Assembly (NCBI GenBank): GCA_018366495.1
Contig: JAGZHZ010000014.1
Span: 1-64,000, forward strand
Direction: 5' to 3'
Length of the DNA stretch: 64,000 bases
Source of the DNA: Clostridiales bacterium
GTDB taxonomy: Bacteria > Bacillota > Clostridia > Lachnospirales > Lachnospiraceae
Both the position numbers and the translations under genes were made by a program. The notes under the pieces are model-generated. The model was not told where the DNA came from, did not search any database, and saw only the letters and a list, made by a program, of their open reading frames with translations. Position 1 is the stretch's first letter. Every line of letters starts with the position of its first letter. Shown piece by piece: positions 36,776 to 44,887 of the stretch.

Positions 36776-36804
36776 ATTATATACTATGTTTTTCAAAAAA
36801 GCAA
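36776..36804 (-). promoter_or_regulatory. Promoter of tRNA-Gln
   Basis: Minus strand TTGCTT (36804-36799), 17-base spacer, TATAAT (36781-36776), about 20 bases before the mature tRNA 5' end. Confidence 0.55.
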
Positions 36805-36851
36805 GTACTTTTTTCAATTTTTTTTATTTTTTTTCAATTTTTTTATTATCC

Positions 36852-36880
36852 CTGACTTTTAACACAACTTATGGTATAAT
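36852..36880 (+). promoter_or_regulatory. Extended -10 promoter of pncB
   Basis: CTGACT (36852-36857), 17-base spacer, TATAAT (36875-36880), preceded by TG one base upstream. The leader is about 60 bases. Confidence 0.65.
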
Positions 36881-36948
36881 ACACCTATTACATAATGATA
36901 TGATTGACTATCTTATTTACAAATGTGAACCATGAAGGGAGTCTTTTT

Positions 36949-38412
36949 ATGAGTACAATGAATCTGACATTATTAACAGATTTTTATGAATTGACCATGA
37001 TGCAGGGATACTTTAAAAATCCTTCTGATCAGATCGTGATCTTTGATGCGTTTTACCGCCGCAATCCAAGTGGAGGCGGCTATGCGATCGCCGCTGGTCT
37101 GGATCAGGTCATCGATTATATCAAAAATTTAACATTTTCACCGGAAGATATCGCATATCTGCGCAGCCTGAACACATTTGATGAGGACTTTTTGGATTAT
37201 CTTGCATCTTTCCATTTCAGCGGAGATATCTACGCGATTCCAGAAGGAACTGTCGTATTTCCTCATGAACCACTTATCAAAGTCATCGCGCCTATTATGG
37301 AAGCACAGCTCATCGAGACTGCTCTTCTGACTATCATCAATCATCAAAGTCTGATTGCGACAAAGGCTTCCCGTGTTGTCCATGCTGCAAAAGGGGATGG
37401 CATTATGGAATTTGGTCTGCGCCGTGCGCAAGGTCCGGATGCCGGCGTATACGGAGCCCGCGCCGCAATGATCGGAGGATGTATCGGCACATCAAATGTG
37501 CTTGCCGGACAGCTTTTCGATGTCCCGATCAAGGGAACCCATGCGCACAGCTGGATTATGAGTTTTCCAGATGAATATACTGCTTTTAAAACGTATGCAG
37601 AATTGTATCCAAATGCCTGCATTTTGCTTGTTGATACATATGATACTTTAAAATCGGGTGTTCCAAATGCAATCCGTGTTTTTAAAGAAATGAGAGATGC
37701 CGGAATCGAACTGAAAAATTATGGTATCCGCCTTGACAGCGGCGATCTTGCCTATATGTCAAAACAGGCACGTATTCTTCTCGATCAGGCTGGTTTTAAG
37801 GATGCTACAATTTCCGCATCCAGTGATCTGGATGAATATCTGATCCAAAGCTTAAAATCACAGGGAGCTGCCATTACTTCCTGGGGAGTTGGAACGAATC
37901 TGATCACTTCAAAAGACTGTCCTGCTTTTGGCGGTGTCTATAAACTTGCCGCTGTGTATGACAGCAAAACAGAAGATTTTATTCCTAAAATCAAGCTTTC
38001 TGAAAATACAGAAAAAATCACAAACCCTGGAAATAAAACGATCTACCGTATCTATGAGAAAAAGAGCCATAAGTTAAAAGCAGATCTGATCTGTCTTGTA
38101 GATGAAAAATTTGATTCTTCCCAGGATATGATTATTTTTGATCCTCTGGAGACATGGAAAAAGACAAAAATCCATGCCGGTACCTATGAGCTCAGAGAAC
38201 TGCTTGTACCTGTTTTCTTAAATGGAAAATGTGTATATGAATCCCCTTCTGTGATGGAAATCCGCGACTACTGCGCAAAAGAACTCGATACTTTGTGGGA
38301 GGAAACAAAACGTTTCACAAATCCGCATGAAGTCTATGTCGATCTCTCACAGAAACTGTATGATATCAAAGCATCCCTGCTGGAAGAACTGAGTATCGAG
38401 TCCTTAAAATAA
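36949..38412 (+). CDS. pncB: Nicotinate phosphoribosyltransferase
   Basis: Makes nicotinate mononucleotide from nicotinate and PRPP in NAD salvage. The start is ATG 36949 (MSTMNLTLLTDFYELTMM) with AAGGGAG 7 bases before it; a frame from 36904 lacks a site. 487 residues. FYELTMMQGYF is the N-terminal signature, KGTHAHSWIMSFPDEY holds the His that is phosphorylated in this family, and YGIRLDSGDLAYMSKQAR with SSDLDEY are the phosphoribosyl-binding loops. It is a plus-strand gene between a divergent tRNA and a convergent spoVT, with its own promoter and terminator. Confidence 0.95.
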   Translation: MSTMNLTLLTDFYELTMMQGYFKNPSDQIVIFDAFYRRNPSGGGYAIAAGLDQVIDYIKNLTFSPEDIAYLRSLNTFDEDFLDYLASFHFSGDIYAIPEGTVVFPHEPLIKVIAPIMEAQLIETALLTIINHQSLIATKASRVVHAAKGDGIMEFGLRRAQGPDAGVYGARAAMIGGCIGTSNVLAGQLFDVPIKGTHAHSWIMSFPDEYTAFKTYAELYPNACILLVDTYDTLKSGVPNAIRVFKEMRDAGIELKNYGIRLDSGDLAYMSKQARILLDQAGFKDATISASSDLDEYLIQSLKSQGAAITSWGVGTNLITSKDCPAFGGVYKLAAVYDSKTEDFIPKIKLSENTEKITNPGNKTIYRIYEKKSHKLKADLICLVDEKFDSSQDMIIFDPLETWKKTKIHAGTYELRELLVPVFLNGKCVYESPSVMEIRDYCAKELDTLWEETKRFTNPHEVYVDLSQKLYDIKASLLEELSIESLK

Positions 38413-38443
38413 TCCTTCAGAAATTATTATTCCAGATCTATTT

Positions 38444-38497
38444 AGAAGAGGTTTTTTATAGAACAGCTGAAATGTTTTATAAAAAACCTCTTTTTTC
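38444..38497. terminator. Bidirectional terminator between pncB and spoVT
   Basis: 14-base stem AGAGGTTTTTTATA/TATAAAAAACCTCT with an inner loop, T-run of six on the plus strand and Ts on the minus strand. It serves both convergent genes. Confidence 0.8.
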
Positions 38498-38501
38498 CTA
38501 T

Positions 38502-39047
38502 TTATGATTCCATCTGCTTTCCCATAAAACTGGACGCACATTTTGCTAACAATTTCTCCGTTTCACCCATTCTTTTTCCTTCTTTTCCCAGCAAGATCAC
38601 CGCGCCTATCGCATCACCTTCACTGATGATCGTCCAGATCACCTGCCCTGCGCACTCTTCTGCATCATCTCTTGTAAGTCTCACATATTCTCCCTCATTT
38701 TTATTGACTAAAATATTTTTCCTTTCATTAATCAATGTCTCCAGCTCCGGACTGATATTTTTTCCAACCAATTCTTTTTTACATCCTCCTGCCGCCGCAA
38801 TCACCTGATCACGGTCGCAGATACATACCATATGACCCGTTCCCTGAGCCAGAGCTTCTGCATACTCCTTTGCAAACGTTCCTAACTCCCCGATCGGAGA
38901 ATATTTTTTTAAAATCACTTCTCCCTCACGATCTGTAAAAATTTCCAGCGGGTCGCCTTCCCGAATGCGGAGTGTCTTTCTGATCTCCTTCGGAATCACA
39001 ACTCTCCCAAGATCATCAATACGTCTAACAATTCCTGTCGCTTTCAT
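38502..39047 (-). CDS. spoVT: Stage V sporulation protein T (AbrB-type regulator)
   Basis: A sigma-G-dependent regulator that adjusts gene expression in the forespore. The start is ATG 39047 (MKATGIVRRIDDLGRVVIPK) with GGAGG upstream; a longer frame to 39080 is not supported. 181 residues. The N-terminal AbrB swapped-hairpin DNA-binding domain runs to about residue 53 (EIRKTLRIREGDPLEIF, EGEVILKKYSP). The C-terminal GAF-like domain (GHMVCICDRDQVIAAAGG ... DAIGAVILLGKEG) follows. It indicates a spore-forming organism or ancestor. A sigma-G-like promoter lies upstream. Confidence 0.94.
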   Translation of the reverse strand: MKATGIVRRIDDLGRVVIPKEIRKTLRIREGDPLEIFTDREGEVILKKYSPIGELGTFAKEYAEALAQGTGHMVCICDRDQVIAAAGGCKKELVGKNISPELETLINERKNILVNKNEGEYVRLTRDDAEECAGQVIWTIISEGDAIGAVILLGKEGKRMGETEKLLAKCASSFMGKQMES

Positions 39048-39051
39048 ATAT

Positions 39052-39114
39052 AAAATTCCTCCATCTGCTATACTTTCCAATTTTGGGAATAGTATCTGTA
39101 GATGGAGGAATTTT
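39052..39114. repeat. Long inverted repeat covering the spoVT ribosome site and promoter
   Basis: Perfect 15-base arms AAAATTCCTCCATCT and AGATGGAGGAATTTT, with weaker pairing inside (ATACT...AGTAT). The left arm contains the complement of the spoVT Shine-Dalgarno. The right arm creates a plus-strand ribosome site before ATG 39115, a 13-codon frame (MQISKSLFYSSVL). Confidence 0.6.
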
Positions 39115-39119
39115 ATGCA
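39090..39119 (-). promoter_or_regulatory. Sigma-G/F-like promoter of spoVT
   Basis: Minus strand TGCATA (39119-39114), 17-base spacer, GATACTA (39096-39090). This fits the forespore consensus TGMATA and CATACTA except for one base. It agrees with known sigma-G control of spoVT in Bacillus subtilis. Confidence 0.5.
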
Positions 39120-39148
39120 GATATCAAAAAGTCTTTTTTATTCATCTG

Positions 39149-39157
39149 TGCTATAAT
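39149..39157 (+). promoter_or_regulatory. Extended -10 promoter of the membrane protein gene
   Basis: TGCTATAAT with no good -35 box; about 80 bases before ATG 39235. Confidence 0.4.
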
Positions 39158-39234
39158 AAAGTGAATTCTTTATCGTCTAAAGGTAATGGACTTTTTGACT
39201 ATCGTTTTATAAGATAAGAAAGAGGTGAAACTAT

Positions 39235-40197
39235 ATGGAAGGCATATTTAAAAAGAAATATTTACTGGACATTCTCTTTTTATTTTTAGGCGTTTCTTCG
39301 ATTGGACTTTATCTTTTTATTGCATCCGTAGATACGCAAACTGCCCATGAAATCATTATTTTTATTATTTTGAGTATCTTGTTATGTTCCATCAGTATAA
39401 TTGATATTTGTCTCAAACATAATACCTATCTTCGCATAAATGATCATCATCTTTCTGCACGATATCATTTTTATAAAAAAATAGAATGTGATTTATCAGA
39501 AATAGAATTTGCATCTTCTGCCTTCGGAATCTTAACATTATATCTGAAAAATGGAACGTCCTACACAGTCACTGGATTAGAAAATGGACATCTTATTTCT
39601 TCTTTTATCCTAAAAAATATTGATGTCGCATTTGACCAGCCTTTAGATGATCTTTTTAGAGAACTTTCCATTTTAAAAAACAAACACAAACGGATTCTTC
39701 CCTATTTTTTTATATTTATATCATTGTGGATTTTATTTTTCATCATTTTTATCAACCTGACAGGTGATAAAGAATTTTACGAATTTACCAGAAGAGATTG
39801 GACAAATATATCTATTTTCGGTATCCTTATTATATTCAATTTTCTTCCTTTTTTTTATATCTCTATTTTAGTTAAAAATAAAACCAGGTGTATAGAGCGC
39901 CTAAAATACAAAATTCAATGGACAGCTATAAAATTCACCCCGCTTCCTGATGGAAATATCATTCATGTTTTTACTGACAGCGCTTATTCCTTTCGCCTTT
40001 GCTTCATCAGGGTTCCTGATTGCCAAAGCTTCTATTACACACTTGAAAAATTTGATAAATCTTTGTCCCTCATAAAAAAATATATATCAGAAGTCTACAA
40101 AAAGAAAGATGATTTTCTGATTGTACTTGAGAAAGATCCTGAAAGTTTTCCATTCGATCCTAATCCAGATAAATTAATCGAAATTGCTCTCCATTGA
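39235..40197 (+). CDS. Membrane protein of unknown function (four hydrophobic segments)
   Basis: 320 residues. Two N-terminal membrane helices (LLDILFLFLGVSSIGLYLFI and IIIFIILSILLCSISIID), a soluble middle part (about residues 60-155) that looks like a PH/YdbS-type sheet domain, two further helices (ILPYFFIFISLWILFFIIFI and ISIFGILIIFNFLPFFYISI), and a charged C-terminal soluble domain. AGAGGTGA lies before the ATG. Base use is more AT-rich than its neighbours, with many Lys, Ile and Phe residues, which may mean recent acquisition. I do not recognise the family. It is a single-gene unit with its own terminator. Confidence 0.75.
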   Translation: MEGIFKKKYLLDILFLFLGVSSIGLYLFIASVDTQTAHEIIIFIILSILLCSISIIDICLKHNTYLRINDHHLSARYHFYKKIECDLSEIEFASSAFGILTLYLKNGTSYTVTGLENGHLISSFILKNIDVAFDQPLDDLFRELSILKNKHKRILPYFFIFISLWILFFIIFINLTGDKEFYEFTRRDWTNISIFGILIIFNFLPFFYISILVKNKTRCIERLKYKIQWTAIKFTPLPDGNIIHVFTDSAYSFRLCFIRVPDCQSFYYTLEKFDKSLSLIKKYISEVYKKKDDFLIVLEKDPESFPFDPNPDKLIEIALH

Positions 40198-40203
40198 CAA
40201 AAG

Positions 40204-40250
40204 AAAAACGCAGCTCTTAGATATTTCCTAAAAGCTGCGCTTTCCTTTTA
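40204..40250. terminator. Bidirectional terminator between membrane protein and LacI gene
   Basis: Stem CGCAGCT/AGCTGCG (40209-40215 with 40233-40239) with inner TAG/CTA pairing. T-rich tails on both strands. Confidence 0.75.
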
Positions 40251-40290
40251 ATTTTTTCATAACTCTCTTCTTTCTTAAAAACTTTCTGCC

Positions 40291-41322
40291 TCAATGAATA
40301 TCCCGCACAGACTGCGCTTCTATCAGTTTTCCTTCAAAAAGCATCCTCTGTCCGCCGCCTTTTTTATGAATCATCTCAAACAGCATATGAATCGTCGCCT
40401 TTGCCATCTCTTCCATAGGCTGCCGCAGCGTCGTGATCGATGGGTTATAGAACTGCGCCAGTTCCAATCCATCAAATCCCACTACAGAATAATCTCCCGG
40501 AACGGTCTTTCCGCTGTCAAAGATTGCTTTGCAGGCTCCGATCGCCATGCGGTCCGATATCACATACAGTGCGGTAAAATCTGCATTTTCCTCCAGAAGT
40601 TCTTTTGTCAGAGCATATCCGTTTTCCATCGTATAGCTTCCAAGCTCCGGGTGCATATATTTTACAAGTGAAGGATTTGGCTCCATTCCATGCCTTTTCA
40701 ATGCTCTGTAATAGCCTTCCAGCCGCAGTCTTCCAATACTTTCATCTTCTCTGGCGGATGTGATAATTGCAATTTTTTCATGTCCTTTTGAAAGCAGATA
40801 GTCTACTACTTTTTCACTTTCTCTTATATCATCCACCGAAACAGTAGCATACCGTTTCTTCCCCTCCTCACTCTCCAGATCAATCGTGCTGAGTACAAAC
40901 GGCACAGATATCTGATCCAGTTTGGAGATGGAATGTGTAAACTGACCGCCTAAAAATACAATTCCCCGCAGACGCTTCTCCTTTTCCAGCTTGATTGCCT
41001 CGTCTACTTCATCCTGCCATTCATCCACATGCTGCAAAACAAGAGAATATTTTTCTTTTTGTATTTCTTCTTCAAACACTTTTATCATCCGCAAAAAGAG
41101 AGGATTGCTGATCCCTTTTACCAGAACAGCAATCTCTTTTGATGCAGTACGTTTCAGATTTCTGGCACTATTATTGGGAATATAATTATGCAGACGGATT
41201 GTCTCCATAATCATGTGTTTCGTCTCTGGATTAATATCAGGGTGATTATTCATAGCCCGCGATACCGTGCTCACCCCTACACCGCACATTCGTGCAATAT
41301 CCTTAATCGTAACTCTTTCCAT
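40291..41322 (-). CDS. LacI-family transcriptional regulator
   Basis: 343 residues. The N-terminal helix-turn-helix and hinge are clear (VTIKDIARMCGVGVSTVSRA, NYIPNNSARNLKR). The periplasmic-binding-protein-like core (EIAVLVKGISNPLFLRMIKV ... VVGFDGLELAQFYNPSITTL) senses a sugar or derivative. It is last gene of the sugar ABC operon, 71 bases after the second permease, so it probably controls that operon through the palindrome at 44553-44576. The inducer is unknown. Confidence 0.92.
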   Translation of the reverse strand: MERVTIKDIARMCGVGVSTVSRAMNNHPDINPETKHMIMETIRLHNYIPNNSARNLKRTASKEIAVLVKGISNPLFLRMIKVFEEEIQKEKYSLVLQHVDEWQDEVDEAIKLEKEKRLRGIVFLGGQFTHSISKLDQISVPFVLSTIDLESEEGKKRYATVSVDDIRESEKVVDYLLSKGHEKIAIITSAREDESIGRLRLEGYYRALKRHGMEPNPSLVKYMHPELGSYTMENGYALTKELLEENADFTALYVISDRMAIGACKAIFDSGKTVPGDYSVVGFDGLELAQFYNPSITTLRQPMEEMAKATIHMLFEMIHKKGGGQRMLFEGKLIEAQSVRDIH

Positions 41323-41393
41323 CTGCCCTTCCTCTTTTTTCCAAATCAGTTTATCACTTTGTTGTCTGTGTGCCTTGTCTCTCCATCTTCCGA

Positions 41394-42233
41394 TCAGCCT
41401 TTTACAGCTCCTGCGACAACGCCTTCAATAATATGTTTCTGACATGCCAGGTAGAATACAATAATAGGAATAATTCCAAGTACCAGAACACCCATCATCG
41501 CTCCCATATCCACAGAACCATATCCGCCTTTCAGATACTGAATAGCAATCGGGATCGTCTTATATTTTCTGATATCCAACACCAGATATGGCAGCAGATA
41601 ATCATTCCAGATCCACATCGCCTGCAGAATTGCAACTGTGATATAGGTAGGTTTCATGATCGGCATCACAACTTTAAAATAGGTCTGAATCGGAGTACAT
41701 CCATCAATCATCGCTGCCTCTTCGATTTCAATCGGGATTGATTTTACAAAACCGGCAAACATAAATACCGCTAATCCTGCTCCAAAGCCCAGATAGATCA
41801 CAATGATTCCCACCGGATTGTTCAGATGGAGCATATTTGCAATTTTAGACAGTGTAAACATAACCATCTGAAACGGCACAATCATAGAAAACAGACACAG
41901 ATAATAAATGGTATTTGTAATTTTATTTTTTACACGGCTGATATACCATGCGCACATCGAAGTACATAAAATAATTGCAATAACAGAAAATACTGTGATA
42001 AATAAGGACCATCCGAATGCTTCAAAAAATCCGGTTTTTTCAATACCATTGATATAGTTTTCAAGACCTACAAACGTTTTTTCTGTAGGCAGTGAGAATG
42101 GTGAACGGCTGATATACGCTTTTTTCTTAAATGAGTTGATGACAACCAAAGCAATCGGAAATACATAGATCAGACTGATGATCGTGAAAATAACCGTCAG
42201 CAGTCTTCCGTGTTTTGCTTTTCTCGTATTCAT
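41394..42233 (-). CDS. Sugar ABC transporter permease, MalG type
   Basis: 279 residues with six hydrophobic segments (first LLTVIFTIISLIYVFPIALVV). The cytoplasmic EAA loop that docks the ATPase reads EIEEAAMIDGCTPIQTYFKV...P (about residues 171-195). It forms the CUT1-type heterodimer with the upstream permease; the ATG overlaps that gene's TAA by one base (TAATG), with AAGGAGG before it. No ATPase gene is in the operon, so a shared MsiK-type ATPase elsewhere is likely. Confidence 0.93.
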   Translation of the reverse strand: MNTRKAKHGRLLTVIFTIISLIYVFPIALVVINSFKKKAYISRSPFSLPTEKTFVGLENYINGIEKTGFFEAFGWSLFITVFSVIAIILCTSMCAWYISRVKNKITNTIYYLCLFSMIVPFQMVMFTLSKIANMLHLNNPVGIIVIYLGFGAGLAVFMFAGFVKSIPIEIEEAAMIDGCTPIQTYFKVVMPIMKPTYITVAILQAMWIWNDYLLPYLVLDIRKYKTIPIAIQYLKGGYGSVDMGAMMGVLVLGIIPIIVFYLACQKHIIEGVVAGAVKG

Positions 42234-43081
42234 TACTGCTGCACCTCCTTCGTTCTGGTCAGTCTGTTCTGACCGATAGCAATCACTGCAACCAGGATAA
42301 AGAATAAGACTGCTTTCGCCTGGCCGACACCCTCATATCCTGCTCTTCCATAAAAAGTATTATAAATATTAAGAGCAAGCAGCTCTGACATCTTTGATGG
42401 TTCTCCTCCCGTCAGTGCCAGGTTCTGGTCGAACAGTTTAAATCCATTCGTCAATGTCAGGAATGTACAGATTGTGATGGATGGCATCACCATCGGAATT
42501 GTCACTTTAAACAGAATCTGGCGCGGGCTTGCCCCGTCAATTTTAGCTGCCTCAATTAATTCTCCTGGTATATTTTGGATTCCTGAAATATAGATAATCA
42601 TCATATAACCTACCTGCTGCCACAGCATCAAAATTACCAATCCCCAAAATCCATATACAGAAGAATATGTCAGTGTCTTCTGAAAATACAGCAAAATACC
42701 ATTTAATAAAAGCTGCCAGATATATCCCAGAATAATACCGCCAATCAAGTTTGGCATAAAGAATACGGTACGGAATATATTGGTTCCCTTGATCTTCTTT
42801 GTCAAAAGCATTGCTACAGCAAATGCAAGTATATTGATCAACAGAACAGAAACGATGGTAAACAGCGCCGTATACCACAGTGAATGTGCAAACGGATCCG
42901 TGGGATCACCGAAAATTTTCACATAATTGGCAAGTCCTACAAATTTTGCATCTGTCACAGTTGTAAATTTGCAGAACGATAAATAGATTCCCATAATAAA
43001 GGGTGCAATAAATCCAATGGTAAATGCCAGCATGGTCGGCAGAAGAAATACCGGCCAGTATTTTTTGATCGCCTTCTCCAT
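42233..43081 (-). CDS. Sugar ABC transporter permease, MalF type
   Basis: The start is ATG 43081 (MEKAIKKYWPVFLLPTML), with GAGGG 6 bases upstream; a longer frame to 43120 runs into the terminator hairpin. 282 residues and six membrane segments. The EAA loop is ELIEAAKIDGASPRQILFKVTIP (split here: ELIEAAKIDGAS, PRQILFKVTIP). It pairs with the MalG-type permease downstream and receives sugar from the binding protein encoded upstream. An attenuating terminator separates it from the binding protein gene. Confidence 0.92.
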   Translation of the reverse strand: MEKAIKKYWPVFLLPTMLAFTIGFIAPFIMGIYLSFCKFTTVTDAKFVGLANYVKIFGDPTDPFAHSLWYTALFTIVSVLLINILAFAVAMLLTKKIKGTNIFRTVFFMPNLIGGIILGYIWQLLLNGILLYFQKTLTYSSVYGFWGLVILMLWQQVGYMMIIYISGIQNIPGELIEAAKIDGASPRQILFKVTIPMVMPSITICTFLTLTNGFKLFDQNLALTGGEPSKMSELLALNIYNTFYGRAGYEGVGQAKAVLFFILVAVIAIGQNRLTRTKEVQQ

Positions 43082-43098
43082 ATTTTTCCCTCTTTCTT

Positions 43099-43135
43099 TC
43101 AAAAAGGGCGAGCAAAGCATCGCTCACCCTTTCTC
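43099..43135 (-). terminator. Intra-operon terminator between binding protein and permeases
   Basis: 11-base stem AAAGGGTGAGC/GCTCGCCCTTT with one T-G pair, loop of 8, then five T on the minus strand. It lies 18 bases before the first permease start, so only part of transcription should pass, giving excess binding protein. Confidence 0.75.
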
Positions 43136-43175
43136 TGTTCATTTTAAATCTGATTCAAAATTTTTTCTCTGCACA

Positions 43176-44489
43176 TTATTCTGCATGTGCTGCTGCGTAC
43201 TCTGTAGCCCATCCGTCAACGAATGCAGATACAACGCTGTCCCATTCACCTGTTCCCTGAGCATATTCCAGAAGAGCGCTTCCCACTGCATTTTTCCAGT
43301 TTTCTGAAGGCATTGTCGGGAAGTTCCATGCTACTGTCTTATGGCCAGCTGCGATATCTTCATTTGCCGCTTCTACGAGAGGATTATTTGGAGTATATTC
43401 ATCACCAATTGTTGAGAATGGTGTAACAAATCCCATTTCCTGTGTCAGAGCATTCTTTCCTGTTTCGCTTGTGATAACCCATGTCAGGAAATCCAGAGTT
43501 GCCTGGATATCTTCCTCATCTGCCTGGCTGTTTACACACCAGTAGTTTTCGGAACCAGTACATAATCCCTGATTTTCTTCTCCTTCTACTCCGATATAGA
43601 TCGGCATCATGCCCAGATCTTCATCTGCAACTTCATATCCCTGAATATCGTTGTATGCCCATGTACCATTCTGATAGAATACTGCCTCTCCAAGTGCAAA
43701 TTCAGAAGCTGCATCTTCTCCTGTCTTTCCTGACAGCAGAGTAGGTTCACACGTTGCATTGTTGATATACAGATCCCAGATATTTTTATAGTTATCCAGA
43801 TATGTTCCTTTAATTGCATCTGTGCTTCCGATGCCGTCTGCCTGGTATTCATAGTAGATTGGAAGGTTTGCCAGATGTGTCTTGAATCTCCAGTCAGAGG
43901 AGGAATCCATACCAGCTGATGTGAATGCTCCGAGAATGCCCAGTTCATCTTTCTTAGCCTGGATATCTTCTACCACTGCTTTGAATGTATCAAAGTTGTT
44001 GATCTCTTCCATAGAAGTTACAACTGCGCCTTCTGTTTCAAAATACTCATTCATGATCGCTTTGTTGTAAATAATTCCATATGTTTCGATAACATAAGCA
44101 ACACCGGATACTGATCCGTCTTCATTGATTAATGCAAAGTCATCGCTCTTTAAGCTCTTATATACTTCTGTGTCTTTTAAGTCATAGCAATAATCTTTCC
44201 ATGTAGCAAGACCAACAGGGCCATTTACCTGAAACAGCGTCGGAACTTCTGTCTTTGCCATCTCTGATTTCAGAGTGGATTCATATGTGCCTGCTGCTGC
44301 TGTTACAACTGAGACTTCAACTCCTGTCTCATCCGTATATGCTGCCGCCAGATCTTCCCACTGTTCAGCCTGCTCTGGTTTAAAGTTCAGATAATAAACT
44401 TTTCCGCCTTCTGCGCTTACCGGAACTGCAAATATCCCTGCAACCATTGCTGTTGATAATGCTGCTGCCAATACTTTCTTCATCTTCAT
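43176..44489 (-). CDS. Sugar ABC transporter substrate-binding protein without lipobox
   Basis: 437 residues, an extracellular family 1 solute-binding protein (CUT1). The mature part starts KVYYLNFKPEQAEQWEDLAA and has the typical hinge segments VPTLFQVNGPVGLATWKDY, GEAVFYQNGTWAYND and ENYWCVNSQADEEDIQATLD. The signal peptide (KVLAAALSTAMVAGIFAVPVSAEGG) ends in an Ala-x-Ala site and has no Cys, whereas most Gram-positive binding proteins are lipoproteins. It may be released or held by the permeases. It leads the operon and is under a strong promoter with a LacI-type palindrome. Sugar specificity unknown. Confidence 0.92.
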   Translation of the reverse strand: MKMKKVLAAALSTAMVAGIFAVPVSAEGGKVYYLNFKPEQAEQWEDLAAAYTDETGVEVSVVTAAAGTYESTLKSEMAKTEVPTLFQVNGPVGLATWKDYCYDLKDTEVYKSLKSDDFALINEDGSVSGVAYVIETYGIIYNKAIMNEYFETEGAVVTSMEEINNFDTFKAVVEDIQAKKDELGILGAFTSAGMDSSSDWRFKTHLANLPIYYEYQADGIGSTDAIKGTYLDNYKNIWDLYINNATCEPTLLSGKTGEDAASEFALGEAVFYQNGTWAYNDIQGYEVADEDLGMMPIYIGVEGEENQGLCTGSENYWCVNSQADEEDIQATLDFLTWVITSETGKNALTQEMGFVTPFSTIGDEYTPNNPLVEAANEDIAAGHKTVAWNFPTMPSENWKNAVGSALLEYAQGTGEWDSVVSAFVDGWATEYAAAHAE

Positions 44490-44552
44490 AATACCCTTCT
44501 CCTTTTCTTTAATAATAGTTTGTGCGTTTTATCAACGCGGCGCCCTTTTTTC

Positions 44553-44576
44553 GGAAACGTTATCGGTAACGTTTCC
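44553..44576. promoter_or_regulatory. LacI-type operator palindrome
   Basis: GGAAACGTTA, 4 bases, TAACGTTTCC: perfect 10-base arms, each containing AACGTT. It lies just after the predicted transcription start of the sugar operon, a good position for blocking RNA polymerase by the LacI regulator encoded at the end of the operon. Catabolite control (CcpA) is an alternative binder. Confidence 0.75.
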
Positions 44577-44589
44577 AACATCTGTTTTT

Positions 44590-44618
44590 ATTTTAGCACT
44601 TATTCATCACTATGACAA
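44590..44618 (-). promoter_or_regulatory. Sigma-A promoter of the sugar ABC operon
   Basis: Minus strand TTGTCA (44618-44613), 17-base spacer, TAAAAT (44595-44590), with an extended TG. The rest of the gap 44490-44887 holds the operator, the ATPase terminator and AT-rich sequence with no gene. Confidence 0.75.
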
Positions 44619-44771
44619 GCTTTTTCTTCTCAATCTTATTATTTTGCATAATATATCTAAATTTTAATCTGTATTCTTATCTATTTTTCACATATTTCTT
44701 GACTGATTCCGTCAGAAAAATCAGTTTTTTGTCGTCAATACTTCTTTTCGACTCTATATTTTTCCGGACAC

Positions 44772-44818
44772 CAAAAAGACGTCTCTGTGAAACATGATTA
44801 TTCCACGGAGACGTCTCC
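44772..44818 (-). terminator. Terminator after the P-type ATPase
   Basis: Long stem AAGACGTCTCTGTGAA against TTCCACGGAGACGTCTC with G-T pairs, followed on the minus strand by five T. It lies about 70 bases after the stop. Confidence 0.78.
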
Positions 44819-44887
44819 TGTAAAAATTTCATTTTAAATCAGTTTTTCAAACAAATCTTCTGCACTGTCCGTGCAAGATCCCGCGAA

